Below are positions 1 to 8,247 of a stretch of 64,000 nucleotides of DNA, piece by piece. The stretch's first letter is position 1, and the number at the start of each line of letters is the position of its first letter. A model generated the notes under the pieces. The model worked only from the letters and a program-made list of their open reading frames with translations. It made no database searches and was not told the DNA's origin. Source of the stretch: Allokutzneria sp. NRRL B-24872 (GTDB lineage Bacteria > Actinomycetota > Actinomycetes > Mycobacteriales > Pseudonocardiaceae). The stretch covers positions 1,560 to 65,559 of the forward strand of contig NZ_MUMH01000025.1 in the NCBI RefSeq assembly GCF_002155965.1. The letters run 5' to 3'. A program made the position numbers and the translations under genes.

Positions 1-1206
1 GATGTTGCGCATCGGTTTCTGTTCGGGGTCCACCCATGGCGGTGGGATGAAGTCCGGCCTTCCATCCTCGGCGAAGACGATCTTCCAGTGTTCTTGGTGG
101 ATGACGTGATGGTGGTGCGAGCACAGCAAGGTCATGTTGTTGAGGTCGGTTGGCCCTCGGTGCTGTGTCCAGTGCAAGACGTGGTGAGCTTCCGTCCATG
201 CCGGGGGCCGATCACATCCGGGGAACGCGCAACCTTTGTCCCGCACGGCGAGTGCCCTCCGTAGCGGTGGTGGCGCGGTCCGAACTGATCGCCCGTAGTC
301 GAGCGGGATGCTCTCCCCGTTCAACACGACGGGAATGACCTCGGCGTCGCAGGCGACCTGTCGCAGCAGTGAGGCCGTGGCTTCGCCATCCCAGTCGGTG
401 TAGCCGGAGCGGACCTTCTCTTCCAGCCAGTCCAACCGCATCGTGACGACCATCTGCGGGCGCACGCCTCCGCTGATCGGCAGATCGTGGGTGGACATGG
501 CGATCGTGATCAGTTCGCAGAGTCCGTCGGCGTAGCGCTGTTCAGGCGTGCGCGGGTCTTCTTCGCCGCCGACCGGTCGGGGTTTGGAGACGGCGTGCAG
601 GGCTTCTTCGACCATCGCACCTTCGATCGGCGGCAGGCATCCGTTGAAGACCAGCCACCCGTGCTGGTTCATGGTCATCCTGAACGAGCGCGCCTCCACA
701 GCTGCTTGCTCGTCCCTGAACGCACCCGCCTGATCGACATGCGAACGCACCCGCTTGCCCACCTGCATCAACTCACGCGGAGTCAACTCCGGCGCGCACG
801 CCAACAACGCCTCCTCAGCCTCATCGGCGACCTCAGCCGGGACGTTCTTGATGACATCCGCGATGATCGCGGCGTGGTCGCTGCTGATCACGCCTGCGTA
901 GAGGGCGTCTCGCGTGTCAGGCACACCAGGCAGGTCTTCCACGAGTTGCGAGCGTCGCTTCGCTTCCGCCGGAGAAATCCTCAGATGCGACCGCAACAGC
1001 GTCGCGATGTTCCGACACCCCAGCGAGGTGTGCAGGCCACGATCCTCAGCACACGCGGCGGCGTCGATCTTCACTGCCGTCAACAAATTCGTGATTGTCT
1101 CCAGCTTCGCCAGGAACGCGAGATGCTCATCCTCAGACAACTGACAGACATCGCTTAGTGCGAGATGATCTAGCAAAAGTGACTCGATGGCGTTGGTATC
1201 CAACAT
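1..1206 (-). CDS. DUF222/HNH endonuclease domain protein (partial, C-terminus beyond window)
   Basis: The reverse strand reads open for 402 codons from an ATG at 1206 to the window edge, so the C-terminus is missing. An N-terminal DUF222 helical region covers roughly residues 15-290. It is followed by an HNH motif: the zinc/nuclease core reads CAFPGCDRPP, then WTEAHHVLHW, then LCSHHHHVIH near residues 325-375. This architecture is very common in actinobacteria, often in multiple copies, and its biological role is not settled. The start is fixed by a 12-nt perfect Shine-Dalgarno (AGAAAGGAGGTG) lying in the loop of a hairpin (see 1195-1234). No co-directional partner is visible upstream. Confidence 0.9.
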   Translation of the reverse strand, partial: MLDTNAIESLLLDHLALSDVCQLSEDEHLAFLAKLETITNLLTAVKIDAAACAEDRGLHTSLGCRNIATLLRSHLRISPAEAKRRSQLVEDLPGVPDTRDALYAGVISSDHAAIIADVIKNVPAEVADEAEEALLACAPELTPRELMQVGKRVRSHVDQAGAFRDEQAAVEARSFRMTMNQHGWLVFNGCLPPIEGAMVEEALHAVSKPRPVGGEEDPRTPEQRYADGLCELITIAMSTHDLPISGGVRPQMVVTMRLDWLEEKVRSGYTDWDGEATASLLRQVACDAEVIPVVLNGESIPLDYGRSVRTAPPPLRRALAVRDKGCAFPGCDRPPAWTEAHHVLHWTQHRGPTDLNNMTLLCSHHHHVIHQEHWKIVFAEDGRPDFIPPPWVDPEQKPMRNI

Positions 1207-1234
1207 GATCACACCTCCTTTCTTGTTGGATACC
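1195..1234 (-). promoter_or_regulatory. Hairpin presenting the Shine-Dalgarno and start codon of the HNH gene
   Basis: GGTATCCAAC (1195-1204) and GTTGGATACC (1225-1234) are perfect 10-bp inverted arms. In the mRNA the 20-nt loop contains AGAAAGGAGGTG and the first two bases of the AUG. The 3' arm of the stem is the G of AUG plus codons 2-4. Ribosome loading could therefore depend on this fold. The structure is seen directly; regulation is inferred. Confidence 0.7.
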
Positions 1235-1436
1235 TCAATTTTAGCAAGTCCTCGGGATGCGTCAAATCTGTTGCAGGCTAAGGAGAAACGCGACTTTCAG
1301 CTGACAGCGAAACTGGGTCGGCTTTACCTGGGGTGCGCGTGCCATACGCTTGCTCGCGTGGGCCGGGATTCATCCCGTGCCCGCCCGGCTAATGAGGGCA
1401 CGCGCAAGGGGCCCCAGGTCAAGCCGACCCCCCGCG

Positions 1437-1640
1437 CTGGAACCAGCCGTTCCCCCGCTGGAAGCCCAGCTCGGCAGACCTGGAAACCCAGCTGGAACGA
1501 GCTAAAAACAGCCGTTCCCCCACTGGAAGTCCAGCCGTGCCCGACCTGGAATTCCAGCCGCTCAAGCTGGAAGTCCAGCCGTCCCCCGGCAGGAAGCCCA
1601 GCCGTACCCGACCAGGAACTCCAGCCGTCCCCGACCGAAA
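1437..1640. repeat. Array of about nine degenerate 21-23 bp palindromic repeats
   Basis: CTGG/CAGG-GAA cores recur at 1437, 1458, 1480, 1523, 1546, 1567, 1590 and 1613, mostly 21-23 bp apart, with a half-unit at 1492. The consensus is close to CTGGAANTCCAGCCGTNCCC. Several units contain a small palindrome (CTGGAATTCCAG is perfect). The array sits in the 622-bp gap 1207-1828, in which I see no credible gene. Confidence 0.75.
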
Positions 1641-1828
1641 ACCCCACACAACACAAACCCGGTCGTCCCGGTTAACAGCAGATCGACAGCGGGTGACAAC
1701 TCCGGCCAAGACGCAAGCCCTGTCACTAGCTCGGTGGACATCCCGCCGCGTCGAAGCTGCTTGAAACGGTTTCACGACCCATCATGGTGGGCACGCACCT
1801 AGCAGAGCGCCCGAGCGAGGAGGTTCGC

Positions 1829-2677
1829 ATGGCAGGCAAGCACGCCAAGCCGGACCCGACGCTGCTCGACGGCCGCTACCAGCTCGAAGCGCCGATCGGG
1901 CACGGCGGTGGCGCTGACGTGTTCCGCGCGACCGACACGATGCTGGACCGCCCGGTCGCGGTGAAGATCTTCCACCAGGACGCGAAGCAACGGTTCCGCG
2001 CCGAGTGCGCGGTGTCCGCGCAGTTGAGCCATCCCAACGTGGCCACGGTGTTCGACGCGGGCACGGACCACGGGCGGGACTACCTGGTCCTGCGCCTGGT
2101 CGAGGGGCGCACGCTCGCGGAGAAGCTGAGCAGGGGGCCGCTCACGCCGGGATGGGTCTGCCGGATGGGCGGGCTGGTCGCGGAGACGCTGGCGCACGTG
2201 CACGCGAACGGCTTCGCGCACGGGGAGATCGAGCCGACGAACATTCTGCTGGGCCCCAAGGAGCAGCCGTACCTCGCGGGGTTCGGCAGTGCGCGCTCAG
2301 CCGAGGACACCAGCGCTGACGTTCGCGCGCTCGGGCTCGTGCTGAGGAACGCGGTGGGGCCGAGGGTTCCCGATGCGATCAGGGCGATGATCTCCGATGA
2401 GCCGCCGACTGCCGCCGAGTGCGCGCGCCGGCTGAACTCGACCGCGCGCAGGCTCGGGGCCGCCCCGGTGCTGCCGGTGTGCTCGGTCCGGCCGCCCACC
2501 AGCGCGCCCCAGGAAATGCCTGATCCGCCGCGCCGGCGCGGACTCGCGATGGTTCTGGCGAGCGCGTTCGCGGTGACTTCATTGCTCGTTTTTCCGGCCG
2601 GAGTACTCGACGCGACCACTCCGGCACCAGTGCACCGTGCCCCGACTGTCGTAGCGGATACCGTCGCGGCGCCGTAA
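1829..2677 (+). CDS. Membrane-anchored Ser/Thr protein kinase-like pseudokinase
   Basis: This is a 282-residue protein with an N-terminal PKN2-type kinase fold (about 15-220) and one transmembrane helix near 245-270, followed by a short Ala/Pro/Thr-rich tail outside. The ATP lysine is present (VAVK, K46), as is the probable alpha-C glutamate (E59). However, the catalytic loop reads HGEIEPTN, with Glu133 where Asp is expected, and the metal-binding DFG is GFG (151-153). The Gly-rich loop is GHGGGADVF. Phosphotransfer is therefore unlikely and a scaffold or sensor role is inferred. ATG 1829 is preceded by GAGGAGG; an upstream in-frame start at 1784 lacks one. The gene stands alone before the MCE operon. 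Confidence 0.85.
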   Translation: MAGKHAKPDPTLLDGRYQLEAPIGHGGGADVFRATDTMLDRPVAVKIFHQDAKQRFRAECAVSAQLSHPNVATVFDAGTDHGRDYLVLRLVEGRTLAEKLSRGPLTPGWVCRMGGLVAETLAHVHANGFAHGEIEPTNILLGPKEQPYLAGFGSARSAEDTSADVRALGLVLRNAVGPRVPDAIRAMISDEPPTAAECARRLNSTARRLGAAPVLPVCSVRPPTSAPQEMPDPPRRRGLAMVLASAFAVTSLLVFPAGVLDATTPAPVHRAPTVVADTVAAP

Positions 2678-2732
2678 AACCCCAGCTCAGAACGTCATAT
2701 ATCAGCGCGGTGAGCAATTCGTACCGAGTGTT

Positions 2733-2786
2733 TTATCATTGTTCTGATAATGCTTTGCCGGTAATTTGCCGGTAACCTACCGGTGA
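2733..2786 (+). promoter_or_regulatory. Candidate operator region of the MCE operon
   Basis: Two signals lie just upstream of the first operon gene. One is a perfect inverted repeat, TTATCA (2733-2738) and TGATAA (2745-2750), with a 6-bp spacer. The other is three direct copies of CCGGTAA/CCGGTGA at 2758, 2769 and 2780, exactly 11 bp apart, so they lie on one face of the helix. The bound factor is unknown. Confidence 0.5.
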
Positions 2787-2824
2787 GTAGATTCCCTGTT
2801 CTTCTCGCCGTTGGGAGTTTTCCC

Positions 2825-3433
2825 GTGAACAGACGAGTGATGGCGTTCGGCGTCGTCGCCGGGTTCGGTGCCGCCCTGTTCGGCATCGGTGGCGGCGTCG
2901 CGGTCGCCGGTCCGGTCAGCACGACGCTCACCTACAGCTGCGACTTCCCGCTGATCGGTCCCTACGACGTCAGCACCAAGATCGATGTCACCCTGCCGGA
3001 CTCCGGAACGGTCGGCCAGCCGGTCCAGGCCACCGACCTCAAGGTCACCGTCACCGTCCCCGAGGACGTGGTGGCCGCGCTGGCGATCTTCGAGGCCGCG
3101 ACCGTCGCGGGCAGCGCCACGGCGGGAGCGGTGGTCACCGACTCCGCCGGGCAGGCCCAGGACCTCGCGCTCTCGCTGAACGTGCCGAGCGTGGTGATCC
3201 CGCCGACCGGCCCGCTTCCCGTGCTCGCGCTCGGCGCCGTGCCACCGGCGACGGTGGCCACCGCGGGCACCGCGAAGGTCTCGGTCGCCCCCACCTACAA
3301 CGCCACCCTGACCCCGAGGAAGGCCGACGGCTCCGAGACCGACCTCGGCACCTTCGACCTGCCCTGCACCGCCAGCCCCGCCACCCAGGACCGCACGCTG
3401 GGCACGATCCCGATCGCCAGCGCCGTGCGATGA
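2825..3433 (+). CDS. Secreted DUF6801-like protein, first gene of the MCE operon
   Basis: The predicted 202-residue protein has an N-terminal hydrophobic signal segment ending near AVAGP. The mature region is Thr/Val/Pro-rich and probably beta-sandwich, with two cysteines (YSCDFPLIG near the mature N-terminus and LPCTA near the C-terminus) that could form a disulfide. The opening pattern LTYSCDFPLIG resembles DUF6801 proteins of actinobacteria; this is from memory of the family and not searched. GTG 2825 is chosen because GGGAG lies 7 nt upstream. Its stop overlaps the next start (ATGA), so it is translationally coupled to the rest of the operon. Its function is unknown; cell-surface lipid handling would fit the context. 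Confidence 0.75.
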   Translation: MNRRVMAFGVVAGFGAALFGIGGGVAVAGPVSTTLTYSCDFPLIGPYDVSTKIDVTLPDSGTVGQPVQATDLKVTVTVPEDVVAALAIFEAATVAGSATAGAVVTDSAGQAQDLALSLNVPSVVIPPTGPLPVLALGAVPPATVATAGTAKVSVAPTYNATLTPRKADGSETDLGTFDLPCTASPATQDRTLGTIPIASAVR

Positions 3434-4095
3434 GGATCGCGGTCCTCGCGATCGCGCTGGTCGCCGTCCTGGTGACCGCGTCGGCCTCGGCAGGCGGCGC
3501 CACCCGCCCAGTGGCGCCCGCCTGCCCTACCGAAGAACCCTGCGAGCCGGGGGTGGACGCGCTCACCCCGATCGATTTCAAGATCGTCGGCAAGTCCACG
3601 GTGGCGAAGCTCGGATCGGACCTGGCGATGGGGCCGGGGGAGATGCGCACCCTGCTCGACGCCAAGACCGGTGACGTGACCGGGGACCTGCTCTTGCCGC
3701 CGTCCGCCGGCTACTTCGTCATGTTCGGTTTCACCCCTACAACGTCCACTGTGGATTTCACGCAGGACGGCAAGACCGTCGGCAAGATCGTCCGCGGCGT
3801 GCTGACCACCACCTCCAAGATCAGCATCCGGCTGCGCGAGGTCAAGGTCGCGGGCGTGCCGCTGGACGTCGGCCCGAACTGCCGCACGGTGACACCCGCG
3901 GTGATCGAGCTGACCAGCGGCCCGTCACCACCGCCGTTCGTGCCGCCGCGCCTGCTCAAACCGCTCTACGGCACCTTCACCATGCCCGCTTTCTCCGGGT
4001 GCGGCGCGAAGGAACCCCTGGACTCGCTGCTCACCGGCCTGATCTCCGGGCCGGGCAACGCGGTCCGCGTCGAGCTGACCCACATCCCCCGGTGA
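3430..4095 (+). CDS. Secreted protein, paralogue of the last gene of the MCE operon
   Basis: This 221-residue exported protein has a signal peptide (residues 1-22, ending SASAGG) and a globular region of about 180 residues with four cysteines. It aligns clearly along its length with the product of 11075-11662. Shared features are a DxxTGxxxGxLxLPP segment, a GKIVxGxxT segment, SxxxIRLxxVxVxGxPxxVGxxCxxxTPxxxELTS, and a C-terminal GPGNxxxxELxxI. The pair brackets the MCE genes. The start overlaps the previous stop, and the stop is 6 nt before mceA. No domain name is recognised. A periplasmic or surface accessory role for the MCE complex is inferred. Confidence 0.75.
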   Translation: MRIAVLAIALVAVLVTASASAGGATRPVAPACPTEEPCEPGVDALTPIDFKIVGKSTVAKLGSDLAMGPGEMRTLLDAKTGDVTGDLLLPPSAGYFVMFGFTPTTSTVDFTQDGKTVGKIVRGVLTTTSKISIRLREVKVAGVPLDVGPNCRTVTPAVIELTSGPSPPPFVPPRLLKPLYGTFTMPAFSGCGAKEPLDSLLTGLISGPGNAVRVELTHIPR

Positions 4096-4101
4096 GGACC
4101 C

Positions 4102-5307
4102 ATGCTCCAGCGCGCCCTCGGACTGGTGCTGCTGGTCGTGCTGGCCGCCGTGCCCGCGCTGACCGTGGCGATCTACCGCGACGCCTTCACCACCTCCACC
4201 ACCGTGACCCTGCGCACTGACCACACCGGCAACCAGCTGTCCGTGGCCTCCGACGTGAAGGTCAACGGGTTGCTGGTCGGTGAGGTTCGCAGGGTGTCCA
4301 GCCGGGGCGACGGGGCGGAGCTGGAGCTGGCTCTGCACCGGGACAAGAGCGTTCCCCGCGACTCCACCGCGCGCCTGCTGCCGAAGACGTTGTTCGGCGA
4401 GCGCTACGTGGCGCTGCGGCCGGGAACCGGTGCGCCCCTGGTGGACGGGGACGTCATCGGGCAGGACCGCAGCAGCTCCGCGGTTGAGCTGGAGCGCGTG
4501 CTGGCGGGGGTGATGCCCACGCTCCAAGCGCTCCAGCCGCAGAAGCTCGCCGTCACGCTGAGCGCGGTTTCCCAGGCGCTGCAAGGACGAGGAGCGCAGC
4601 TCGGGCGAACGCTCGTTCAGCTGGAGGACTACCTCCGCCAGCTCAATCCGCACGTCCCGCGGCTCACCGACGGGCTGGGCAAGCTCGCCGCAGTGTCCAC
4701 TGTGTACTCCGACGCGGCGCCCGATCTGCTCGAAGCTCTGCGGGAGTTGACGGTCACGAGCACCACGCTCGTCGAGCAGCGCGCCAACAACGATGCTTTG
4801 TTCCGCAGTGTCACTACGACGTCCAACGACTTCGCGACCTTCCTCGACCGCAACGAGCGCAACCTGATCCGCCTCGCCGCTGCGAGCCGCCCGCCGCTGG
4901 AGCTGTTCGGTGAGTACTCGCCGTCGTTCCCGTGCACCTTGGAAACGCTGGTCAGCCTGAAACCGATGCTGGACAAGGCGTTCGGCAAGGGAACGGACAA
5001 GCCCGGCCTGCGTGTCTCGGTGCGCCCGGGAGCGTCGAAGGGCGCGTACGTGCCGGGCAAGGACACGCCGCGCTACGACGCCAAGGGCGGGCCGAAGTGC
5101 TATCCGTTCGGCCAATCGCCGAGCCGGGGCGGGTTCGTGCCGATCTCCGCGGACGGTGAACTCGGCGTGCCGAATTCACCGCAGGAGCGCGATGTCGTCG
5201 CCGCGCTGGTCGCCCCGTCCCTCGGTGTCGCGCCCGCCGACGTGCCGAACTGGGGCAGCGTGCTGCTCGGGCCGATGCTGCGCGGTACGGAGGTGGGCGT
5301 CGGATGA
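4102..5307 (+). CDS. mceA: MCE family protein, MceA type
   Basis: The 401-residue protein has one N-terminal transmembrane or signal helix (4-24), an MCE/MlaD domain at about 32-110 (pattern VKVNGLLVGEV, then LFGERYVALRPG), a long helical region to about 260, and a C-terminal extension containing PCTLETL and a tyrosine/proline-rich tail typical of MceA. MCE subunits assemble as a hexameric tube that carries lipids or sterols across the envelope. Here it is the first of six consecutive, distinct MCE subunits. No YrbE permease precedes it, which is unusual. The stop overlaps the start of mceB. Confidence 0.9.
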   Translation: MLQRALGLVLLVVLAAVPALTVAIYRDAFTTSTTVTLRTDHTGNQLSVASDVKVNGLLVGEVRRVSSRGDGAELELALHRDKSVPRDSTARLLPKTLFGERYVALRPGTGAPLVDGDVIGQDRSSSAVELERVLAGVMPTLQALQPQKLAVTLSAVSQALQGRGAQLGRTLVQLEDYLRQLNPHVPRLTDGLGKLAAVSTVYSDAAPDLLEALRELTVTSTTLVEQRANNDALFRSVTTTSNDFATFLDRNERNLIRLAAASRPPLELFGEYSPSFPCTLETLVSLKPMLDKAFGKGTDKPGLRVSVRPGASKGAYVPGKDTPRYDAKGGPKCYPFGQSPSRGGFVPISADGELGVPNSPQERDVVAALVAPSLGVAPADVPNWGSVLLGPMLRGTEVGVG

Positions 5308-6311
5308 GCGAGCTGATCAAGTTCGTCGCCTTCGCCGTCGTGACGATCACCATGACCGTGGTGCTCGCGGTGACGATCAACGGCGCAGGGGTCGGTGACG
5401 GTGTCGGCTACCGCGCGAGGTTCGTCGACGTCACCTCGCTGAACGCGGGCGATGACGTGCGGATGTCCGGCGTTCGAGTCGGCCAGGTCGAGTCGATGTC
5501 GCTTGTGGACGATCGCGTCGTGGAAGTCAGGTTCTCCGTCAGTGCCCGCCGCAAGCTGCCTGCCGCGAGCCGCGCGGTGATCAAGTACCGGAACCTCGTC
5601 GGCCAGCGCTACCTCGCGCTCGAACCAGGTGAAGGTGATCCCGGTGTGCTGTCGCCGGACGCGACGATCCCGGTGGAGCGCACGACTCCGGCACTCGACC
5701 TGACCCTGCTGTTCAACGGATTCAAGCCGCTGTTCCAAGCGCTCTCGCCGGAGGACGTGAACACGCTCTCCATGCGGATCATTCAGGTCCTGCAAGGAGA
5801 AGGCGGAACGGTGAAGAACCTGCTGGCGCACACCGCCTCCCTGACCTCGACGATCGCGGCCAAGGACAAGGTGATCGGCGAGGTCGTCGACAACCTCAAC
5901 TCCGTGCTGAAGACCGTGAACGAGCGCGGTGACCGATTGTCCACTTTGGTCACAACTACGCAGCAGCTGGTCAGCGGGCTCGCCAAGGACCGCAAGCCCA
6001 TTGGTGACGCCGTCAGCGCGCTCGCCGAGCTGACCGACGCGACGTCCGGCCTGCTGGGCCAGGTGCGCGAGCCGTTGCGCAAGGACATCGACGGACTGCG
6101 CAAGCTCTCGACGAACCTGACCGAGAACTCCGACGTGCTGGACGGATTCCTCAAGCGCCTACCGGTGAAGTACGAGAACCTGGGCCGGATCGCCTCCTAC
6201 GGCTCGTGGTTCAACTTCTTCCTGTGCTCGGCGGACGCGCCCGGAGTGCAGCCCGCGCCCGGAGGTCCTCCGGTCGGGATTCCCGTGACCGCGGCGAGGT
6301 GTGGCGGATGA
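5304..6311 (+). CDS. mceB: MCE family protein, MceB type
   Basis: The 335-residue protein has an N-terminal membrane helix (about 5-28) and an MCE domain at about 36-115 with the hallmark DDVRMSGVRVGQV and LVGQRYLALEPG. The helical needle region follows (about 130-290), rich in Leu heptads and containing LSTLVTTTQQLVSGLAKDR. The C-terminus has two cysteines (FFLCSAD and ARCGG), as in other MceB and MceC proteins. It is the second subunit of the six-subunit transporter tube. The start overlaps mceA by ATGA and the stop overlaps mceC. Confidence 0.9.
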   Translation: MSELIKFVAFAVVTITMTVVLAVTINGAGVGDGVGYRARFVDVTSLNAGDDVRMSGVRVGQVESMSLVDDRVVEVRFSVSARRKLPAASRAVIKYRNLVGQRYLALEPGEGDPGVLSPDATIPVERTTPALDLTLLFNGFKPLFQALSPEDVNTLSMRIIQVLQGEGGTVKNLLAHTASLTSTIAAKDKVIGEVVDNLNSVLKTVNERGDRLSTLVTTTQQLVSGLAKDRKPIGDAVSALAELTDATSGLLGQVREPLRKDIDGLRKLSTNLTENSDVLDGFLKRLPVKYENLGRIASYGSWFNFFLCSADAPGVQPAPGGPPVGIPVTAARCGG

Positions 6312-7273
6312 AGCGCCGCGATCCCGTCGTCATCGGAGCGGTCGGCATGGTCGCGATCGTCGTGGCCATGCTCGGCACGTTCTTCGCCGAGGACGTCTTC
6401 GGCGGGCCTCGGCACACCGCCGAGTTCGCGGAGTCCGCGGGGCTCAGCGAGGACGACGAGGTGCGCGTTTCCGGCCTCAGCGTGGGAAAAGTGCTCGCCG
6501 TGGACCTGGTGCGGGATCGCGTGCGCGTGACCTTTCGCGCGGGCGCTGTTCGCCTCGGGGACCGGACCTCGGCGTCGATCCGGATCAAGAACCTGCTCGG
6601 GCAGAAGTACCTCGCGATCGAGCCGCGCGGCGAGGCCGACCTGACCGGGCCGATTCCGCGCGACCGGACGTACTCGCCCTACGACGTGACCGAGGCGTTC
6701 TCCGGGCTGGCGAAAACTGTCGATCAACTCGACACGAAGCAGCTCGCGAACGGCTTCCGAGCACTGTCCGAGGCGTTCAAGGACACCCCGGAGGAAGTCC
6801 GAAAGGCTCTCGCCGGATTGTCCGCGCTGGCCACGACGATCTCTTCACGCGACGCGCAGCTCGCGGCGCTGTTGGGCAACACCGAAAAGATCACGCGCAC
6901 GCTCGCCGACCGTGACGGCGAGATCGAACGATTGCTCAAGGACGGCAACCTGTTGCTCGGCGAGATCGCCAAGCGCAGAGAAGCGATTCGCGGCCTGCTG
7001 ACCGGAGTGCGCGCGATGTCGAAGGAGCTGTCCGGGCTCGTCGACGACAACACGAAGCAGGTCGGCCCGGCGTTGCAGGAGCTGGAGAAGCTGGCGGACG
7101 TGTTGCAGCGAAACCAGAACAACCTCGACAAGGGGCTGTCTTTGTCGGGGCCGTTCTACCGATTGATCGCCAACGCGACCGGTAACGGGCGATGGATTGA
7201 CAGCTACGTGTGCGGGCTCGTCCGCGCGCCGAACGGCTGCATCCCACCGAAGCCCTCGGGAGGCACGCGATGA
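6308..7273 (+). CDS. mceC: MCE family protein, MceC type
   Basis: The 321-residue protein starts at the ATG that overlaps the mceB stop (an earlier in-frame start at 6206 would overlap mceB by about 100 nt and is not used). It has an N-terminal membrane helix (about 7-27), an MCE domain at about 33-110 (EVRVSGLSVGKV, LLGQKYLAIEPRG), and long amphipathic helices with repeated Asp/Arg-rich turns (SSRDAQLAALL, ADRDGEIERLL). The C-terminal segment ends in a cysteine pair (YVCG, NGCIPP). It is the third subunit of the MCE hexamer and is coupled to both neighbours. Confidence 0.9.
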   Translation: MKRRDPVVIGAVGMVAIVVAMLGTFFAEDVFGGPRHTAEFAESAGLSEDDEVRVSGLSVGKVLAVDLVRDRVRVTFRAGAVRLGDRTSASIRIKNLLGQKYLAIEPRGEADLTGPIPRDRTYSPYDVTEAFSGLAKTVDQLDTKQLANGFRALSEAFKDTPEEVRKALAGLSALATTISSRDAQLAALLGNTEKITRTLADRDGEIERLLKDGNLLLGEIAKRREAIRGLLTGVRAMSKELSGLVDDNTKQVGPALQELEKLADVLQRNQNNLDKGLSLSGPFYRLIANATGNGRWIDSYVCGLVRAPNGCIPPKPSGGTR

Positions 7274-8247
7274 GGCGGGTTCTGGTGCTCTCCATCGTCG
7301 TTCTCCTCGTCGCGGCAACGGGCGCGTTGTGGGTGCTCAGGCCGCCGAGCACGCGGATCACCGCGTTCTTCAGCGCGGCGGTGGGCGTGCACGAGGGAAC
7401 GGACGTGCGCGTGCTCGGGGTCAAGGTCGGCGAAGTGCTGTCCGTGCACCCAGAACCGCAGCAGGTCAAGGTGATCCTCGCGGTGGACCACGACGTCGAG
7501 CTGCCCGCCGACGCGAGCGGGGTCGTCGTGACGCCGACCGTGGTCAGCGATCGTTACGTTCAGCTGACACCTGCCTACACCGGCGGAGCGCGCATGGGCG
7601 ACGGCGCGGTGATCCCCGTGGAGCGCACCGCGACGCCGGTCGAGCTGGACCAGCTCTACGCGAGCCTGGACCGGATGACCGTCGACCTCGGGCCTGGCGG
7701 TGCCAACAAGGACGGCGCGCTGTCGGAGCTGCTGAACACCGGAGCGGCCAACCTCAAGGGCAACGGCGTCGCGATGAACGAGATGATCACCAAGCTCGGG
7801 CAGGCCGCGAAGACGCTGAACGGCTCGCAGAAGGACCTGTTCGGCACCGTGAGCCACCTCCAGAAGTTCACCTCGATGCTCGCCCGCAACGACGGTCAGG
7901 TGCGCGCGGCGGAGCGTCAACTCGCTGAGGTGACCGGGTTCCTGGCAGCGGACAGGGATGACCTGGGCGCCGCGCTCGCGGAGCTGCCCGGCGCGCTGGC
8001 GAAGGTCCAGGGCTTCATCAAGGACAACCGCGCCCGAATCAAGTCCTCTGTGGACAAACTCGCCGAGATCACCAAGGTCCTGGTCGCGCAGAAGGCTTCC
8101 CTCGGCGAGGCGTTGGACAGTGCGCCGCTCGCGGTGACCAACCTGATGAACGCCTACGACCCCGCGCGCAAGGTCTTGGACGGCCGGGTGAACATCAACG
8201 AGCTGTCGCCGCTGTTCCCGTTGCCGCCGGTGGGGGAGACGCGATGA
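7270..8247 (+). CDS. mceD: MCE family protein, MceD type
   Basis: The 325-residue protein has a short N-terminal membrane helix (about 3-21), an MCE domain at about 26-105 (GTDVRVLGVKVGEV, VVSDRYVQLTP), a helical needle region, and a C-terminus with the MceD-like YDPARKVLDGRVNINEL motif. It lacks the very long Pro-rich tail some MceD proteins carry, so it is at the short end of the family. The start overlaps the mceC stop and the end overlaps the mceE start. Confidence 0.88.
   Translation: MRRVLVLSIVVLLVAATGALWVLRPPSTRITAFFSAAVGVHEGTDVRVLGVKVGEVLSVHPEPQQVKVILAVDHDVELPADASGVVVTPTVVSDRYVQLTPAYTGGARMGDGAVIPVERTATPVELDQLYASLDRMTVDLGPGGANKDGALSELLNTGAANLKGNGVAMNEMITKLGQAAKTLNGSQKDLFGTVSHLQKFTSMLARNDGQVRAAERQLAEVTGFLAADRDDLGAALAELPGALAKVQGFIKDNRARIKSSVDKLAEITKVLVAQKASLGEALDSAPLAVTNLMNAYDPARKVLDGRVNINELSPLFPLPPVGETR

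Noticed and set aside
487-1158. A 223-codon plus-strand frame
   Set aside because: It is the antisense of the DUF222/HNH gene, which has clear motifs and an excellent ribosome binding site.
1437-1640. CRISPR array
   Set aside because: Units are contiguous 21-23 bp repeats without unique spacers, and no cas genes are present.
2825-4095. Possible YrbE permeases before mceA
   Set aside because: Both proteins have only a signal peptide and no multi-pass hydrophobic helices.
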